From the NCBI GenBank assembly GCA_930367215.1, contig OV884056.1, positions 253,421,127-253,485,126 on the forward strand: a DNA stretch of 64,000 nt. Reading direction: 5' to 3'. The notes beneath the pieces are model-generated. The model was not told the DNA's origin. It did not search any database and saw nothing but the letters and a program-made list of their open reading frames with translations. This stretch comes from Pollenia angustigena (lineage: Eukaryota; Arthropoda; Insecta; Diptera; Polleniidae). Of this stretch, positions 43,796-54,895 are shown piece after piece (the first letter of the stretch is position 1; each line of letters begins with the position of its first letter). The position numbers were made by a program, and so were the translations under genes.

Positions 43796-44257
43796 AAATT
43801 TTTTAATATTTTTAATTAGGCTAAAGTTCATCAAATTTAATTTTCATTAAATTATTTTTATGAAGAATGGACAAAAGTACGAAAAAGCAGAAGTAAGGAA
43901 AAAACATGTAAAAATAAATTAAAATAGATAATCATTCAAAAAGCAAATTTCGATCTACCAAAGATTAAAATACAGTTTGGTTTAAGGATTGATGTTTTAC
44001 TATTGACGTCAGCAGTCGTCGATGGCTGCGAGTGTTAAACGGCAAGCCCTCTGAGGAGATTGAGTGGTTCCAATCGAAACATTTCAGGGTAACCTGTACG
44101 TAAAAACGCCTGGGTTCGAGCCCAGCTTCAGTCAAGAATGAAAAATTATCAATAAATTTTAATTAATTTCAAGTTGTAAAATCCTTTCTTCATAAAAATA
44201 ATTTAATGAAAATTAAATTTGATAAACTTTAGCCTAATTAAAAATATTAAAAATTTT
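43796..44257 (+). mobile_element. TIR element with tRNA-like core, copy 1
   Basis: About 65-base inverted ends (AATATTTTTAATTAGGCTAA ... ATTATTTTTATGAAG) enclose a core with pol III box-like motifs: TGGCTGCGAGTG at 44023 and GGTTCGAGCCC at 44113. A second A-box-like GAGTGGTT is at 44062. GCAGTCGT upstream and TTAAACGGC downstream of the first box recall tRNA-Ser. The core alone recurs, inverted, at 49205-49485; one arm recurs at 50412-50535. No CCA-ready acceptor stem or clean cloverleaf, so not a tRNA gene. Confidence 0.72.
44023..44123 (+). promoter_or_regulatory. Candidate RNA polymerase III A and B boxes
   Basis: The B-box-like GGTTCGAGCCC (44113-44123) fits the GGTTCGANYCC consensus. 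The A-box-like TGGCTGCGAGTG (44023-44034) or GAGTGGTT (44062-44069) lies 90 or 50 bases upstream. Conserved in the 49.2-kb copy. Activity is inference. Confidence 0.5.
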
Positions 44258-45309
44258 TTTTTTAATAATAAACTAATTTATTTATAAATACTAAGTTTAA
44301 ATTGTAATCAAAAAATAAATATGTGTAATTATTTTTGTTTATATGATGTACCACAAACCTCATCCTGCTAAAAATGCCATAATTTTAGCGCACTCCGGTT
44401 AAGGGGTATAGTGCACTATTTGACTTCCATAGTATTTCTTTAATCAAATTCAGGATTTTTATGTTTTTTCATATATATTGTAATTTTACTTAAACATTAA
44501 AGCTCTATAATACAAAAAATTTAAGAAAAAATTGTGAATTACCCTTTTTTAAAATGCATTTTTTGTTAAGTTGCGGCAAAAAACCGGCACTAACCTTTTT
44601 ACCGTTTTTTTTATTACACTATTTGCTAAGAAAAATCGAAATAAAAAATGTCTGATTTTATATGATTTTTTTTAAAGTTCAAACAAACTTTTGTAATTTT
44701 TTTATTATTTTGGAAAAATTTATATTTTTTGAGAGATAAAAACTAACTTTTGTTAATATTTTTAATAAAAATTTTATTATTGCCAAATTTTGAACATACC
44801 AAGGAACTCAAAAAATCAAACTTTAAACAATTTTTTAAAAAAATTAATTTTTGAGAATTATTTTCTTGAAGAATTTCAATTAATTTTTTTATTCATTAAT
44901 TCTTTCTTAAATTTGACTGACTTTAGCGACCTTTGGTGGAGTCTAGGAGAGTTGTGTTGTTATCTATCGATCCATATATATTTTATCACATTTTGAGACT
45001 AAAATTTTTTTTGATTTTTGTCTATGGAACAAAGCACCGTGGGTCGTTGCTAATTTTTTTTTTTTTTTTTTTTTTTTGTTTATTTCTTTGTCAATGTAAA
45101 AAAAGAAACATTATGTCAACAGTATCACTACAATTGTTCTGTTTTTTTAACGAAGAACTGAACACTATATAATGTTCGGCTCTTTCTTGAAAATAGTTAC
45201 GAACGGTATTAGGGGTTGTGTATGTCTACACAATCACTAAAAAAATAAATATCGTTCTTGGGTGTGTGAGCCGAACGTTAAATAATGTACTGTTTATTTT
45301 CGAGCACTT

Positions 45310-46450
45310 GTTTAAACACATCTTAAACAAAAAAGAGAGTTTAACTTGCTCTGATTTCTGAGGCCTAATTTACACAAATATTATAAAAGAAATTCAATAA
45401 TTTTAAACAATGAGCTCTCTCATACTTAATGAGAACATAAAAAAAACTTGACAAAATGTTTCCACTACTTACCTAATAAATAAAAATAAAGAGAATAATT
45501 AAAATAAAAAAAAAAACATGTATCATTGCTGCCATCCTATGAATACTTTAAAAATGTCTTTAAAAATACAATAGAAATTCATTGAATGTAATGAAAAGAA
45601 TATGTTCATAGAGAGAAGAAATACATTCCTTCCAAACATCATCAATACTACAGATGCAAGCAAAAAAAAAAAAAAAAAAAAAAACAGCAACAATGAATTG
45701 ATAACATTGTTGCAGTTAACGAAGGCGGAGTTGTTTGGTGTTGATTATAGAAATGCACTGCTTAAAATACTAAACCAAAAAACTAATGAATAAAGCAACT
45801 TTCATTCCAAAATCATGTTTTTGTACTTAAAGTCATTCTAAAGAAATGAAAATTAAGCCAAGTATTGAATGGGAAAACAGTAGCAACAAAAAATACAACA
45901 AAACGAACAATAGTTGAAGTTCAATAATGTGTTTATATGTATGGAGAAGAAATATTATAAGAAAAAAAACAATTTAAAACAAAAGTAGTTAAGCGGTAGA
46001 AACTGCAGCAACAATGGTTGCAACAATAAAGACAAGAACTGTAATAGCAAAAATTACCTAAACTAAATACAATGGGACTAAAATGCGTAAAAAGATTTTT
46101 GTATAGATTGTTTTTATGTTTTTAAGTGTTTTGGTTTTAATTGACTTAATTTCTAAATATATGTAGTTTTTTCATTATACGTACAATAAGCCAACCGCTT
46201 GCAAAATATTTTAAGTCAACTTGGTGTTGAGAAGTCAACTTGGTGCTGAGAAAATAAACACGAAGTTTATTTCACATTTTGTTTCTTTTAGTTCATTGTT
46301 CGTGGCTTTTTAATATTGATTTTTTTTCGAACCCCCGGATTTGCATGATAAATCTAAAGCTACATTTTTGTGATTACCCATGTTTAACATTTAAAAGCAA
46401 TGTTAAAAATGTTCCCTTCTTTTTTTCAATTTTCAGTAATAAATTACCCT
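45310..46450. other. AT-rich stretch, homopolymers only
   Basis: A23 run at 45662-45684; the ORF across it is low-complexity. A T24 run lies just to the left at 45054-45077, inside the hAT-like element. No gene seen. Confidence 0.5.
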
Positions 46451-46453
46451 AGA

Positions 46454-46640
46454 GGGAAGCGAACTTACACCAAAGTAGTCCCGTGATAGGGGTTTGGTGG
46501 TAGAGACCGGTTCTAGTTTTAACACTTTTTATGAATAAGACCTATCACTTTTACATGGGGTTGTCATTGGAGGGGGTCAATAGACACCATTTGACAAGTC
46601 ACAGATCTATTCTCAGTGAACGTGCTTAGTGTCAGTTACA
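46454..46640. repeat. Long-range inverted repeat, left member
   Basis: GGGAAGCGAACTTACACC, AGTAGTCCCGTGATAGG, GAGACCGGTTCTAG, CATGGGGTTGTCATTGG and GTCACAGATCTATTCTCA match 61680-61873 in inverted orientation, 15 kb away. Confidence 0.85.
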
Positions 46641-46974
46641 AAAATGTACCAGAATTTCAACACAATATAGTACTATTTCAGTAAAACCAGGACCAGTCTG
46701 TTGGACCAAATTTCCCGCAGGGTAGAAATACAAAAATAGAAGTTGTGCACAGTTTGAGGTATACGCAAATCACTATATATAATTTGACCAATTTTAAACG
46801 AATCTTATATGTAAACGACGTTTCACAAGTATAAAACTCAACTAAGCATTCCATATTCGATCCCTGGCAAAGGATGAAAAATATTTTCAGTATCAAACTT
46901 ATTCCAAACGATCCATCCAAGAAAGTCAGGCAGCCGCCACCTTCAAAGATCAAAAGGGATCAAAGATAGGCACA

Positions 46975-47470
46975 CTTTCACCACAGTGGATTCGTTAACA
47001 AGCAGAATTGCCGCATTTGGGAAGCGTTTGAATGTCGAAAAGACGGCTGTTTGGTGCAGTTTATGGGCTTCTTCTTCGAAAGTTAGGTCAGACAAGCAAA
47101 TACCGTGAATGCTGTTCGCTATCGCGAGTTGATTACGGATGGATGAAATATGGTTTCAACAGGATGGTGCCACTTGCCACAAAGCCAACAAAACTGGGTG
47201 TCTTGCGCGAGAAATTCAATAACCAGGTTTACTCTCGTCGTTGCGGCGGTAATTGGCCGCCACGATCATGTGATTTCACATCGTTCGAATTCTGTCTTTG
47301 GAGATATTTAAAAGAAAATATGTACGTCAATAAGCCAGAAACAGTTCAAGAGCTAAAGGATGAGATAATTCGGCACATAAACAACAATGAACCTCAATTA
47401 TGTCTCAGAGTCATTGAAAATAAGGACCATCGAATGTAGGTATGCCACATGTCGAGCATTTGGCCGATAT
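46975..47470 (+). pseudogene. Mariner-type transposase relic 1 (C-terminal half)
   Basis: Frames with shifts read GAVYGLLL, then a shifted EIWFQQDGATCH (second catalytic aspartate block), then NWPPRSCDFTSFEFCLWRYL (third block), KPETVQELKDEIIRHIN and VIENKDHRM. This is the order in insect mariner-family DD34D transposases. The third aspartate position is altered (TSFEF where TPLDF is usual). No ends found. Confidence 0.85.
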
Positions 47471-47549
47471 TTTTTTTTACATATAATTGTCATAGATCCG
47501 TCCATAATAAGAAAAATATTAAGATAATTCAGATAAAACAGACCATTAA

Positions 47550-47775
47550 AACAACCGATTAACGAAACTGATACAAAAAAAAAAAAAAAAAAAAAAATTC
47601 CAAATAGCGGACGGGCAGATAACCAGTTGCTGAGAACGGAGTCTAATCGATAAATTCAAGTCCTCTTTCAAACTTACATCTACAACGAAGATGGCTTCTT
47701 CTATACGGATCAAACGAGCTCGATTTGGATGAATATTATCGAAAAGAGTTAATTTGGTCATGAATCGATCCAAAG
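47550..47775 (-). pseudogene. Mariner-type transposase relic 2 (N-terminal HTH part)
   Basis: The minus-strand frame reads HPNRARLIRIEEAIFVVDVS, LKEDLNLSIRLRSQQL and so on. It parallels TRTDEAI ... VTENLNVSI at 52740, that is the helix-turn-helix linker of insect mariner-like transposases. It is broken by an A-run at 47577. Confidence 0.6.
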
Positions 47776-49011
47776 TTTTGCGTATTAAGTGCTCAGATGA
47801 ACGATTATTCGCACCGTCAACTTGACGAAATGCTCTATTAGTTAAGCGAACAGAGCTAGAATTTTGGGAAATACAGTTAGTTTTACAGTTATTTCTTTAT
47901 AAAAAGAACTATATGTAATAGCATTCTGATTACTTTAAACAAACTAGAAAAAATTTAAAACAAAAAAGCCCAATGTGCATTATACCATCTTAAGCCCTTA
48001 ACACAAAGTACTACAAGAAAGACAACAAATAAAAGAAGAAATAAAAATCCTCAAGCTTCTTTTTTTTTATAAAATGTATAGCTTAAAGATAATAACGGCA
48101 ATGACTACCAAGATGGTATGAAGGTATGAAAACAATAGATACAAGCAAATGAGTAAAGTCATGATGGAAAAGTCTAGGAAGGGAAAACAAAAAAAATCAA
48201 ACACGGTACAACTCATCATCCTCACCATCAAGATGGTGTTTTACCATTTGAAGTGAAGAATGCTAATCGATTAATGATGAAAATTAAAACCGAAGTAGGA
48301 TGGGGAAAATAAACAGCAGCTATTAGAAGAAGAGCAAAAACAAAATCAACAGAAAGTAAGAAAAAAGTTCAAGAAAAACTTATACTAAAATGAAAATCAG
48401 CTTAAGTAAGACGTGTGCAGAGTTCTACATTTCGTTCTTATGCTTTTTTTAAACCCGCCACAATAGTTATTCCTGTTTCTAAAGACAATGTGTATGCAAC
48501 AAGATATTTATGGGAGAACAGAGTAAAATAAAAATAGTTAACAGGAAAGCATCGTTTGCCAGCTAAAGTAACATTATTGGTTTAAGAAATGCCAACAATA
48601 TATCTTCTATTGGATGCTATTTACTGATACTATTTTCTGTGGATGGTGCTGGATAAAAGCAACAAGATTTAATCTCTTTAGAGGAAAACCTCCTGCACAA
48701 TAGACAAAATACCAATGGAATTTGCTTTTATTTTTTCTTTTACTAGTTTTTTTTTTCATTTTTTAAGCTTAAGAAAATGTTGCGCGAACGGTTGCTTTAT
48801 TATTTTACTATTTTGTTTTTGTTGCTTTTGTGTTATTTAACTTATCATTGTAGATTTCAAGGAAAAAACATGGGTGACCAACATTAATTATGGTGGAATT
48901 GAAATTTTCATTGTCAAATCTAAAATATTTTCCCTTTTGGGATTTTCAATGTATTTGTGTAAACTTTTATTAAAAAATGTACAGACAAAATTTCAGTAGT
49001 TTTTTTAAATA
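47776..49011. other. AT-rich stretch, nothing recognised
   Basis: Poly-purine A-rich text without TIRs or coding signal that I could support. Confidence 0.5.
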
Positions 49012-49205
49012 AAAATTCAAAAGGTTTTGTTATTCGTGCTTAATTCCCAATTTTTACTCTTGACAAAAACATTGAAATCCATTGTTGATGGTTGCTTAGG
49101 CCAGATCATCAGGAAACTTCATCCATAAAGATTTTAGAAAAACCAAAGATATTAAACCAAATAAAACTGTTAAACGTATAAGAATTATAAGCAACATGAA
49201 AATTA
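49012..49205. mobile_element. Foldback family F, copy 3 (truncated)
   Basis: GGTTTTGTTATTCGTGC, GGCCAGATCATCAGG, AAACTTCATCCATAAAG and AACTGTTAAACGTATAAG. Cut at about 49205 by the tRNA-like repeat. Confidence 0.82.
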
Positions 49206-49485
49206 ATTAAAATTGTTATTGATAATTTTTCATTCGTGACTGTAGACGGGCTCGAACCCTGGCCGGCAGGTTACCCTGACATGTTTCGATCGTAACCACT
49301 TGATCCCCGCAGAGAGAATTGCCGTCTTACACTCGCAGCCATCGTCGACTGCTGACGTCAATAGTCAAACATCAATCCTTAAACCAAATTGTATTTTAAC
49401 CTTTGGTAGATCAAAATTTGCTTTCCTGAATTAAATTTAATTGATTTTACATGTTGTTTCCTTACTTCTGTTTTTAGTACTTTCT
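49205..49485 (-). repeat. TIR element with tRNA-like core, copy 2 (ends lost)
   Basis: The inverse of 43870-44170: GACTGTAGACGGGCTCGAAC, GCAGGTTACCCTGACATG and GCAGCCATCGTCGACTGC. Box-like motifs are conserved. Both terminal repeats are missing. Confidence 0.82.
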
Positions 49486-49554
49486 TAATAACAAATCGTT
49501 AAGATAATAATAACATCATACATATATTACTTCTTAAACATTCGAACTGTCGGT

Positions 49555-49602
49555 GGAGGGTATCAAAGATTCGGCACAGCCGAATATAGCACTCTAACTT
49601 GT
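49555..49602 (-). repeat. End of the GCTATATTCGGC dispersed fly repeat
   Basis: GATTCGGCACAGCCGAATAT then AGCACTCTAACTTG is the inverse of the start at 21395. Confidence 0.75.
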
Positions 49603-49861
49603 TGTTTATTAATTTTTTGTCTTTCTTTTTCTTGTTGACCTTTTTCAGCACAACTTGAAGGACAAAATGTTCACATAGAGCACGTGCCTTAGCTTTAAAA
49701 ATAATAAACCACAATACCAATAATTATTTTTATTAAAATTACAAATAACCTTAATTGAAAAAAAAATTCACAATTTAGAATTTTTAGTAATTTATCTAAT
49801 CATTTTCGTACTAGGTGCAAAATTTAAAAATTGTGTGCGTGATTCTATGAATTTGGTGATT

Positions 49862-50406
49862 ACCAGGGAAACCACAAATATGCAAGTGCATGTTTTCCTT
49901 GTGCGACCAATGAAGACAGAAATAATATATCTATCCGTTTTAGAGCTTTTTATGAATTTTGGCATAGATTTGTTAGAGCATATTTTACCGTTTGGAGCAT
50001 ATTTTTGCATAATTTAGTTAAAATAGCCTTTTTCTGTTTTAAATATCTTGTGCGCAAGTTGCAGTTTTGTACATAATTTGATCAAATTTCGTAAATAGAT
50101 TTTAATTCTTCCAAGGACGAAGTCAATGCAAATGCTGAGAATCAGTCTTTAATTTAATATATTCCCCATAAAAACTCCTTTTCAAATTAGACTGTTTGTG
50201 TACGTAAGCCATTTTTTTATGTTGGCATTTAGATTAAATTCTCACAAAAAATATGTTACAGCAGATTAAATTCTATTTGAATTGGTCTGTAAATACTATT
50301 GTGTTTAGGCTTTACAAATTATAATTTTAGTATTTTTTTTTTAATGGAATTGATGAATATTTTGTTTTTAAATAAGTAATTTAAAATTTTTTTGGGGCAT
50401 ATTTAA
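49862..50406. mobile_element. TIR element with ACCAGGGAA ends, copy 2 (truncated)
   Basis: ACCAGGGAAACCACAAATAT, GTTTTAGAGCTTTTTATG, TTTGGCATAGATTTG, ATTCCCCATAAAAA and GGGGCATATTT match 21962-22690 in order. It is cut at about 50406. Its left flank GATTCTATGAATTTGGTGAT occurs without the element at 19440. Confidence 0.8.
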
Positions 50407-50411
50407 ATCCA

Positions 50412-50535
50412 GATTAAAAATTATCAACAAATTTTTTTAATTTGATGTTAAAACTTTCCTTTCTTCATCAAAATAATTTCATGAAAATCCAAATTTGTGA
50501 ACTTAAGCCTTATTTAAAATTATCAAAACTTTTAA
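50412..50535. repeat. Terminal fragment of the tRNA-like TIR element
   Basis: AAAAATTATCAACAAATTTT ... CCTTTCTTCATCAAAATAAT ... TTAAGCCTTATTTAAAATTA matches 44150-44262. Confidence 0.75.
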
Positions 50536-52069
50536 TTTAAAAATCAACAGTTAAATACACGACAATTGTTAAAAAAACTGTGGCGTAAGTTGCATATGTT
50601 TACATTTGTTCTTCAAGTTTTACACAGTATGGTCAACGGAATAAAGACAAAAAAGAGGATATATAAAAACGAATAGTTTTTCAAGACAATTTAATATTAT
50701 AACTTAAATTTTTATGAATCTATTGATATTTTCGTTTAATCAAAATGTAAAAATTGTAAAAAACGTGAAAGGTGCTTGAATTGATCAAAAATCATCTTGA
50801 TCCGTATGTGGAAAAGAGTCCCGGCAGAAGTCTTCCCAGTCGGCTACAATTTGGAAAAATTCAAATTAAATGTCCACAAACCCTACTCGCTCTTTCCTTC
50901 TCCCCATAACCCATAACCTATTTTCCTAATCCAAACACAATGCATTGCATTAGTAGGGGGCATCCCCTGAGTGTTGGATCATAGTAAAAAAAAAAAAAAT
51001 CATCTTGATATTTTCTTTTATACCAAATGATTGTAAGTTGCACAAAATGGAAGATTTTCTAAAAAAATTAAAATAATTCGATTGAAATAAAAATACAAAT
51101 GTTAATTAAGGACTAGTGTCTGAGCTGAAGTTAAGAATTTGGTATCTATTGGCATATCGACAAAATTAATCTTAATCCAGAATTTCTAATTTTAGCCCGA
51201 TTTTCAGTGGTATTAGTCGAATTCTATACGTATTGAAAAAATCGAAAATCTTGCAGAAAGACATTTTTGAGTTTTCAGACAGATTTTAAATTAATTTAAA
51301 AAAAAATTAAAATTCGTGATTTGCTGCTTGCAATCATTTCGCAAAAAGGGGTCGATATATCGCTTGTTTACGTCAATAGCGTCATAACTGCAAAAACACG
51401 GTTTTTTAGTTTAGTGCGTAGAAATGTGCGCAATATCATAATAGATTTTTTGCAACAAAATTCTTTCTGAATCCTGAAAAGATTTCAGCTTGTTATCAAA
51501 AGGTGCCATTATTCTAGGGTCATAGTTCTTTCGGAATTGACGATACACTTTGTGTTAGATCGATAATATTGACATTTTTTTCATTTTTTCTTTTTGCGTT
51601 TTTACTGAAAAATTGTATTTCTTGAGGTATAACACTATTAAAGTAAATGACATATGTATGTATGCATATTAAAAAAAAAAAATATCTATAACAAATATAA
51701 GCAGAGTTTTGGGAAAATATTTATAAGTACTTTTAAAAAATTAACATTATTTTGATAAACAACACAATCATATTTTTATAAAGGCATATGCGGCGTATGA
51801 TGAATATTTTTTTAATACATAACCTTCATACGCATTATATAAAGGCTTTTCAACAAGAAATTTGTTTTTTAATTTTGTCAACACCAACAACATGATGGTT
51901 TTCACATTTAGCTCTTTGACGTATTGGTAGTAGCTACATTGGCAATTGTTACAATGAATTCAATTTCGCATTAAAATAATAAAAATCCACTAAGAAAATG
52001 GTGGTTCTGTTAAAGTTACTTTACACACAGTCAATGAAACAATCAATTTATTGCAAACCAAATTTCCCG
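50536..52069. other. AT-rich stretch; one possible retroposed fragment
   Basis: 50860-50998 is locally less AT-rich (CCTACTCGCTCTTTCC, GTAGGGGGCATCCCC) and ends in an A13 run, as a short retroposed RNA might. Otherwise nothing recognised. Confidence 0.4.
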
Positions 52070-52330
52070 ATCCCATAATTTCACGAACATCAGCTTTTAA
52101 GCGGCCAGCTATATCGTGAGATTGAACACCACTGGATTATTTTTTGTGGGGCTATGTTGAGGACAGAGCCTATACGAAGCCAATCGAATCGATTGCAGCC
52201 TTAAAACTCAAAATCCGTGGTGTGATTAACGAAGTCGAACCGACATTTTGCCAAAAAGTAATTTAAAGCTTTGATAAAAGAATCGACATCTGCTCATGGT
52301 CTTCATAATTGCCGAACTTTTTTCAAAATT
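52070..52330 (+). pseudogene. Mariner-type transposase relic 3 (C-terminal)
   Basis: Shifted frames read an altered RPAIS block, TPLDYFLWGYVEDRAYTKP, ESIAALKLKIRGVINEVEP and TFCQKVI. The TPLDYFLWGY block carries the third catalytic aspartate of mariner-type transposases. Confidence 0.8.
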
Positions 52331-52689
52331 CAAAATCAAAACTTTTTGCTTAAGAATACAAAGTTGTTGTTGTAAAACCTGATACCTACGAAACATAAGG
52401 TTTTTTTTAGACGTGTAGATCTTCCGATGTGGATAACTGTTAAACTAGCTGTCATACTAATGAGCCGTGTTTGACTTTTTTCAGTATACTTTGGCGAAAA
52501 AAATTCAAGGAACAACTCCAGAACAGCATTTACAATTTGAGCACATCGTTAAGCTTTCGGTGAGCAAAATCGTCCTTCTGAACTGTGTCCCAATAGGCTA
52601 GCTGGTAGTGAGCTAGTCTACAAAGGTCGAAGTTGCGGTTTTCCGCCAGAGACTCAGTTCAGGAATTTAAAAAAAAAGATAAGCCGCAA

Positions 52690-53575
52690 GAATATGGTTC
52701 ATTTCATGACCATATTTACTCTCTTACAAAACACGAATTCAAATCGAACCGGTACCGTGCGCACAGATGAAGCCATCGTCACAATAGGCGTGCGAGTAAC
52801 AGAGAACTTGAATGTTTCGATCTACGCCATTCTAAACAACTTTTTGAGCAAAAAGCTTTTCCTACATCCATATAAGATCCAGCTGGTGCAAGAAATTTAG
52901 GCAGCGTCGTGTGTTCGGTAAATAGGCTGAGAATCAACCGGAATTTGAACCAGATTTTTATCATAAACCAACACAATTGTCCTTTTCGGAGAGAGCAAAA
53001 TCCTCATAAGATTCTTAAGATTGCATTACATCCAGCAAATATCACTGGTTGGTGTGAAGCAAACACAAACATTAAAGTCGCAATTTACATTATTCGATTT
53101 TCCCGACGGTTGTATTTTCGCCGCCGTCGTTTAAACTTTTTTCATTTTGGTCGCCGTCAGCGATATGTATGACTGGCATTCTCAACGCTCGCAATGTCAC
53201 ATCGGCTTCGAGTGCAATGTGATGACATTTATAACGTAACGATGTAATCTCTTTTAATAGTTTTCGACACGAGTTACGGACACACTTTTTTCTCGCTTTT
53301 CGAGAAACGATGGCATATTAGGTTTTACATATTTTCGAGAAGTTCTCACTAAAGTAACAACACATGGGTACTGCTTCGTGTGATTGGATACCTTTGGGGT
53401 AATCTCTGGTTAATGCTGATAAACCAGCAACGATTGATCATCAAGAAGTCAAAATTCGAGGCACATTGATAAAATAAGAAAGGGCATGCTCGAAAAAGAT
53501 AGGATGGTTTTCATAAGCCGCAGTCACCTACGCCATATGCCAGAAATTATTATTAAACATTCAGAGCCTTGACAC
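52690..53575 (+). pseudogene. Mariner-type transposase relic 4 (N- and C-terminal parts)
   Basis: Starts in the HTH linker (NRTGTVRTDEAIVTIGVRVT, ENLNVSI, LHPYKIQLVQE), then ENQPEFEPDFYHK-like and NPHKILKIALHPANITGWCE. After about 300 unalignable bases it resumes with EVKIRGTLIKIRKGMLEK and HLRHMPEIIIKH, the normal C-terminus. Many shifts. Its end abuts the element at 53578. Confidence 0.78.
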
Positions 53576-54032
53576 ATCGTCGTGCCGAAGTTATCTTGCC
53601 GTATATCACAAAAATTTTTTTTTGGGAAATCGAATCTTAAGGTTCAAATTGTTATACACAAAAATGTACGTGAAAAAAGTCGTCCAATATTTTTGTCACA
53701 TATTGTGTTTGAAGTTCTTTATCGATTTATGTAAAAATATCCAAAGTCGTGGAAAAAAATTTTTAAGCTATAGCCATTATCACGTCCGAAAAAATTTTTA
53801 AATTTTGTCGTATACGCCACTTTTTGCGATATATTTTTTAGTTTGTGTGATATAAGTCAAAATAAGGTATTAAAAACCTATATTCACGTGTTTTACCAAT
53901 ATTGAAAATTAAGTTATAATAATTTTCGAAACGAAAATTTATGCAAGTGACAAATATATTTACGTATAGTTATAGTTTTTATATTATCGAATTTCCTTAT
54001 GTATGAATAATTTTAAGGTTTATTACTACTTA

Positions 54033-54895
54033 AGGGTGGTCTAACCATATTGCACGATGAAAACTGTGAGTCACACCGTAACGTTTAATTTTTGTCCAAC
54101 TTAATTTGACATTTCTTGGTATCAGTGCCAAATTCAACCATGGAGAGGTGCAGCATTGAGCAGCGCGTTAAGATTGCTGAAGCCCTTTACGAAAATGGGC
54201 GTTCAAATCACAAATACATTTTGTGCACATCTTGATTTTTTTGGTCAACATAATCGATCAAATGTGTCCACAATCGGGATAATTGTGGGAAAATTTCAGC
54301 AAACCGGCTCTGTAGGAAATGTTAAAACACCTGTGCATGCATGCTTGGTGCGGTTTATGGCCTGGCGGCATCATCGAGCCTTACTTCTTCAAAAATGAGG
54401 TATTCCAAGCAGTTACTGTGAATGGTGTTCGCTATCGAGAGCTGATAACGGATTTCTTTTTGCCAGAAATTGAGGATATGGACCTGGACGATAAGTATCT
54501 AGTTCCAAAAAAATGTGTCACACGGCTAACGAAACAATGGCTCTTCTGCACGAGAAATTCAATGGCCATGTTAACTCGCCGTCACGATCATATGATTTGA
54601 AACCGTTGGCCTTCTTTCTTTGGTAATATTTAAATTTTAAAATAAAAAGTGTAAGTCAATAAGCCAAGAACAATTCAAGAGCTAAAGGATTAGATAATTT
54701 GACAAATTAAGGACATTGCACCTCAATTAGGTATCAGAGGCATTGCAAATATGGACCATAGGACAAAGGTATGCTACCGAAGCCACGACGAGCATTTAGC
54801 CGATATTTGTCTCACACATTGTTATCATAGATCCTTCTATAATAATAAAAAAATTCAGATACAATTAACATTGTGCACTATGGTTGGACCATCCT
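54033..54895 (+). mobile_element. Deleted mariner-type element with TIRs
   Basis: Ends AGGGTGGTCTAACCAT / ATGGTTGGACCATCCT are inverted. The inner text reads MERCSIEQRVKIAEALYENG (HTH start), then CGLWPGGIIEPYFFKNE, VTVNGVRYRELITDFFLPEI and later QELKD-like fragments in shifted frames. 863 bp against about 1.3 kb for intact members. It is nested in the ACAT element. Confidence 0.85.
54141..54780 (+). pseudogene. Mariner-type transposase relic 5
   Basis: The ATG at 54141 opens MERCSIEQRVKIAEALYENG, stopping at about 54232. A second segment, 54319-54600, has AVTVNGVRYREL and DMDLDDKYLVPKKCVT, where the family usually has the second catalytic aspartate block. The third block (about 54600-54660) is unreadable. 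Dead. Confidence 0.85.

Larger units (their letters stand above)
41409..45309. mobile_element. hAT-like element with ~200-bp inverted ends, 8-bp duplication
   Basis: Left end CAGTGTTCGAAAATAAACAG; right end the inverse of AAGTGCTCGAAAATAAACAG. Homology runs inward about 190 bases (ACGTTCGGCTCACACACCC, AACGGTAT, TTTTCAAGAAAGA, ACAATTGTAGTGATACTG). The flanks are GTTTAAAG (41401-41408) and GTTTAAAC (45310-45317), an 8-base duplication with one mismatch. CAGTG-start ends and 8-base duplications are the hAT signature. It hosts a foldback (41678-42035), a protein relic, a family F copy and two MITEs. Confidence 0.75.

Noticed and set aside
44013..44140. A tRNA gene at 44.0 kb
   Set aside because: A B box is present, but no acceptor stem, anticodon arm or cloverleaf of normal length can be drawn; dispersed repeat instead.
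45602..45793. 63-codon ORF through an A-run
   Set aside because: Low-complexity Lys run; no supporting homology or context.
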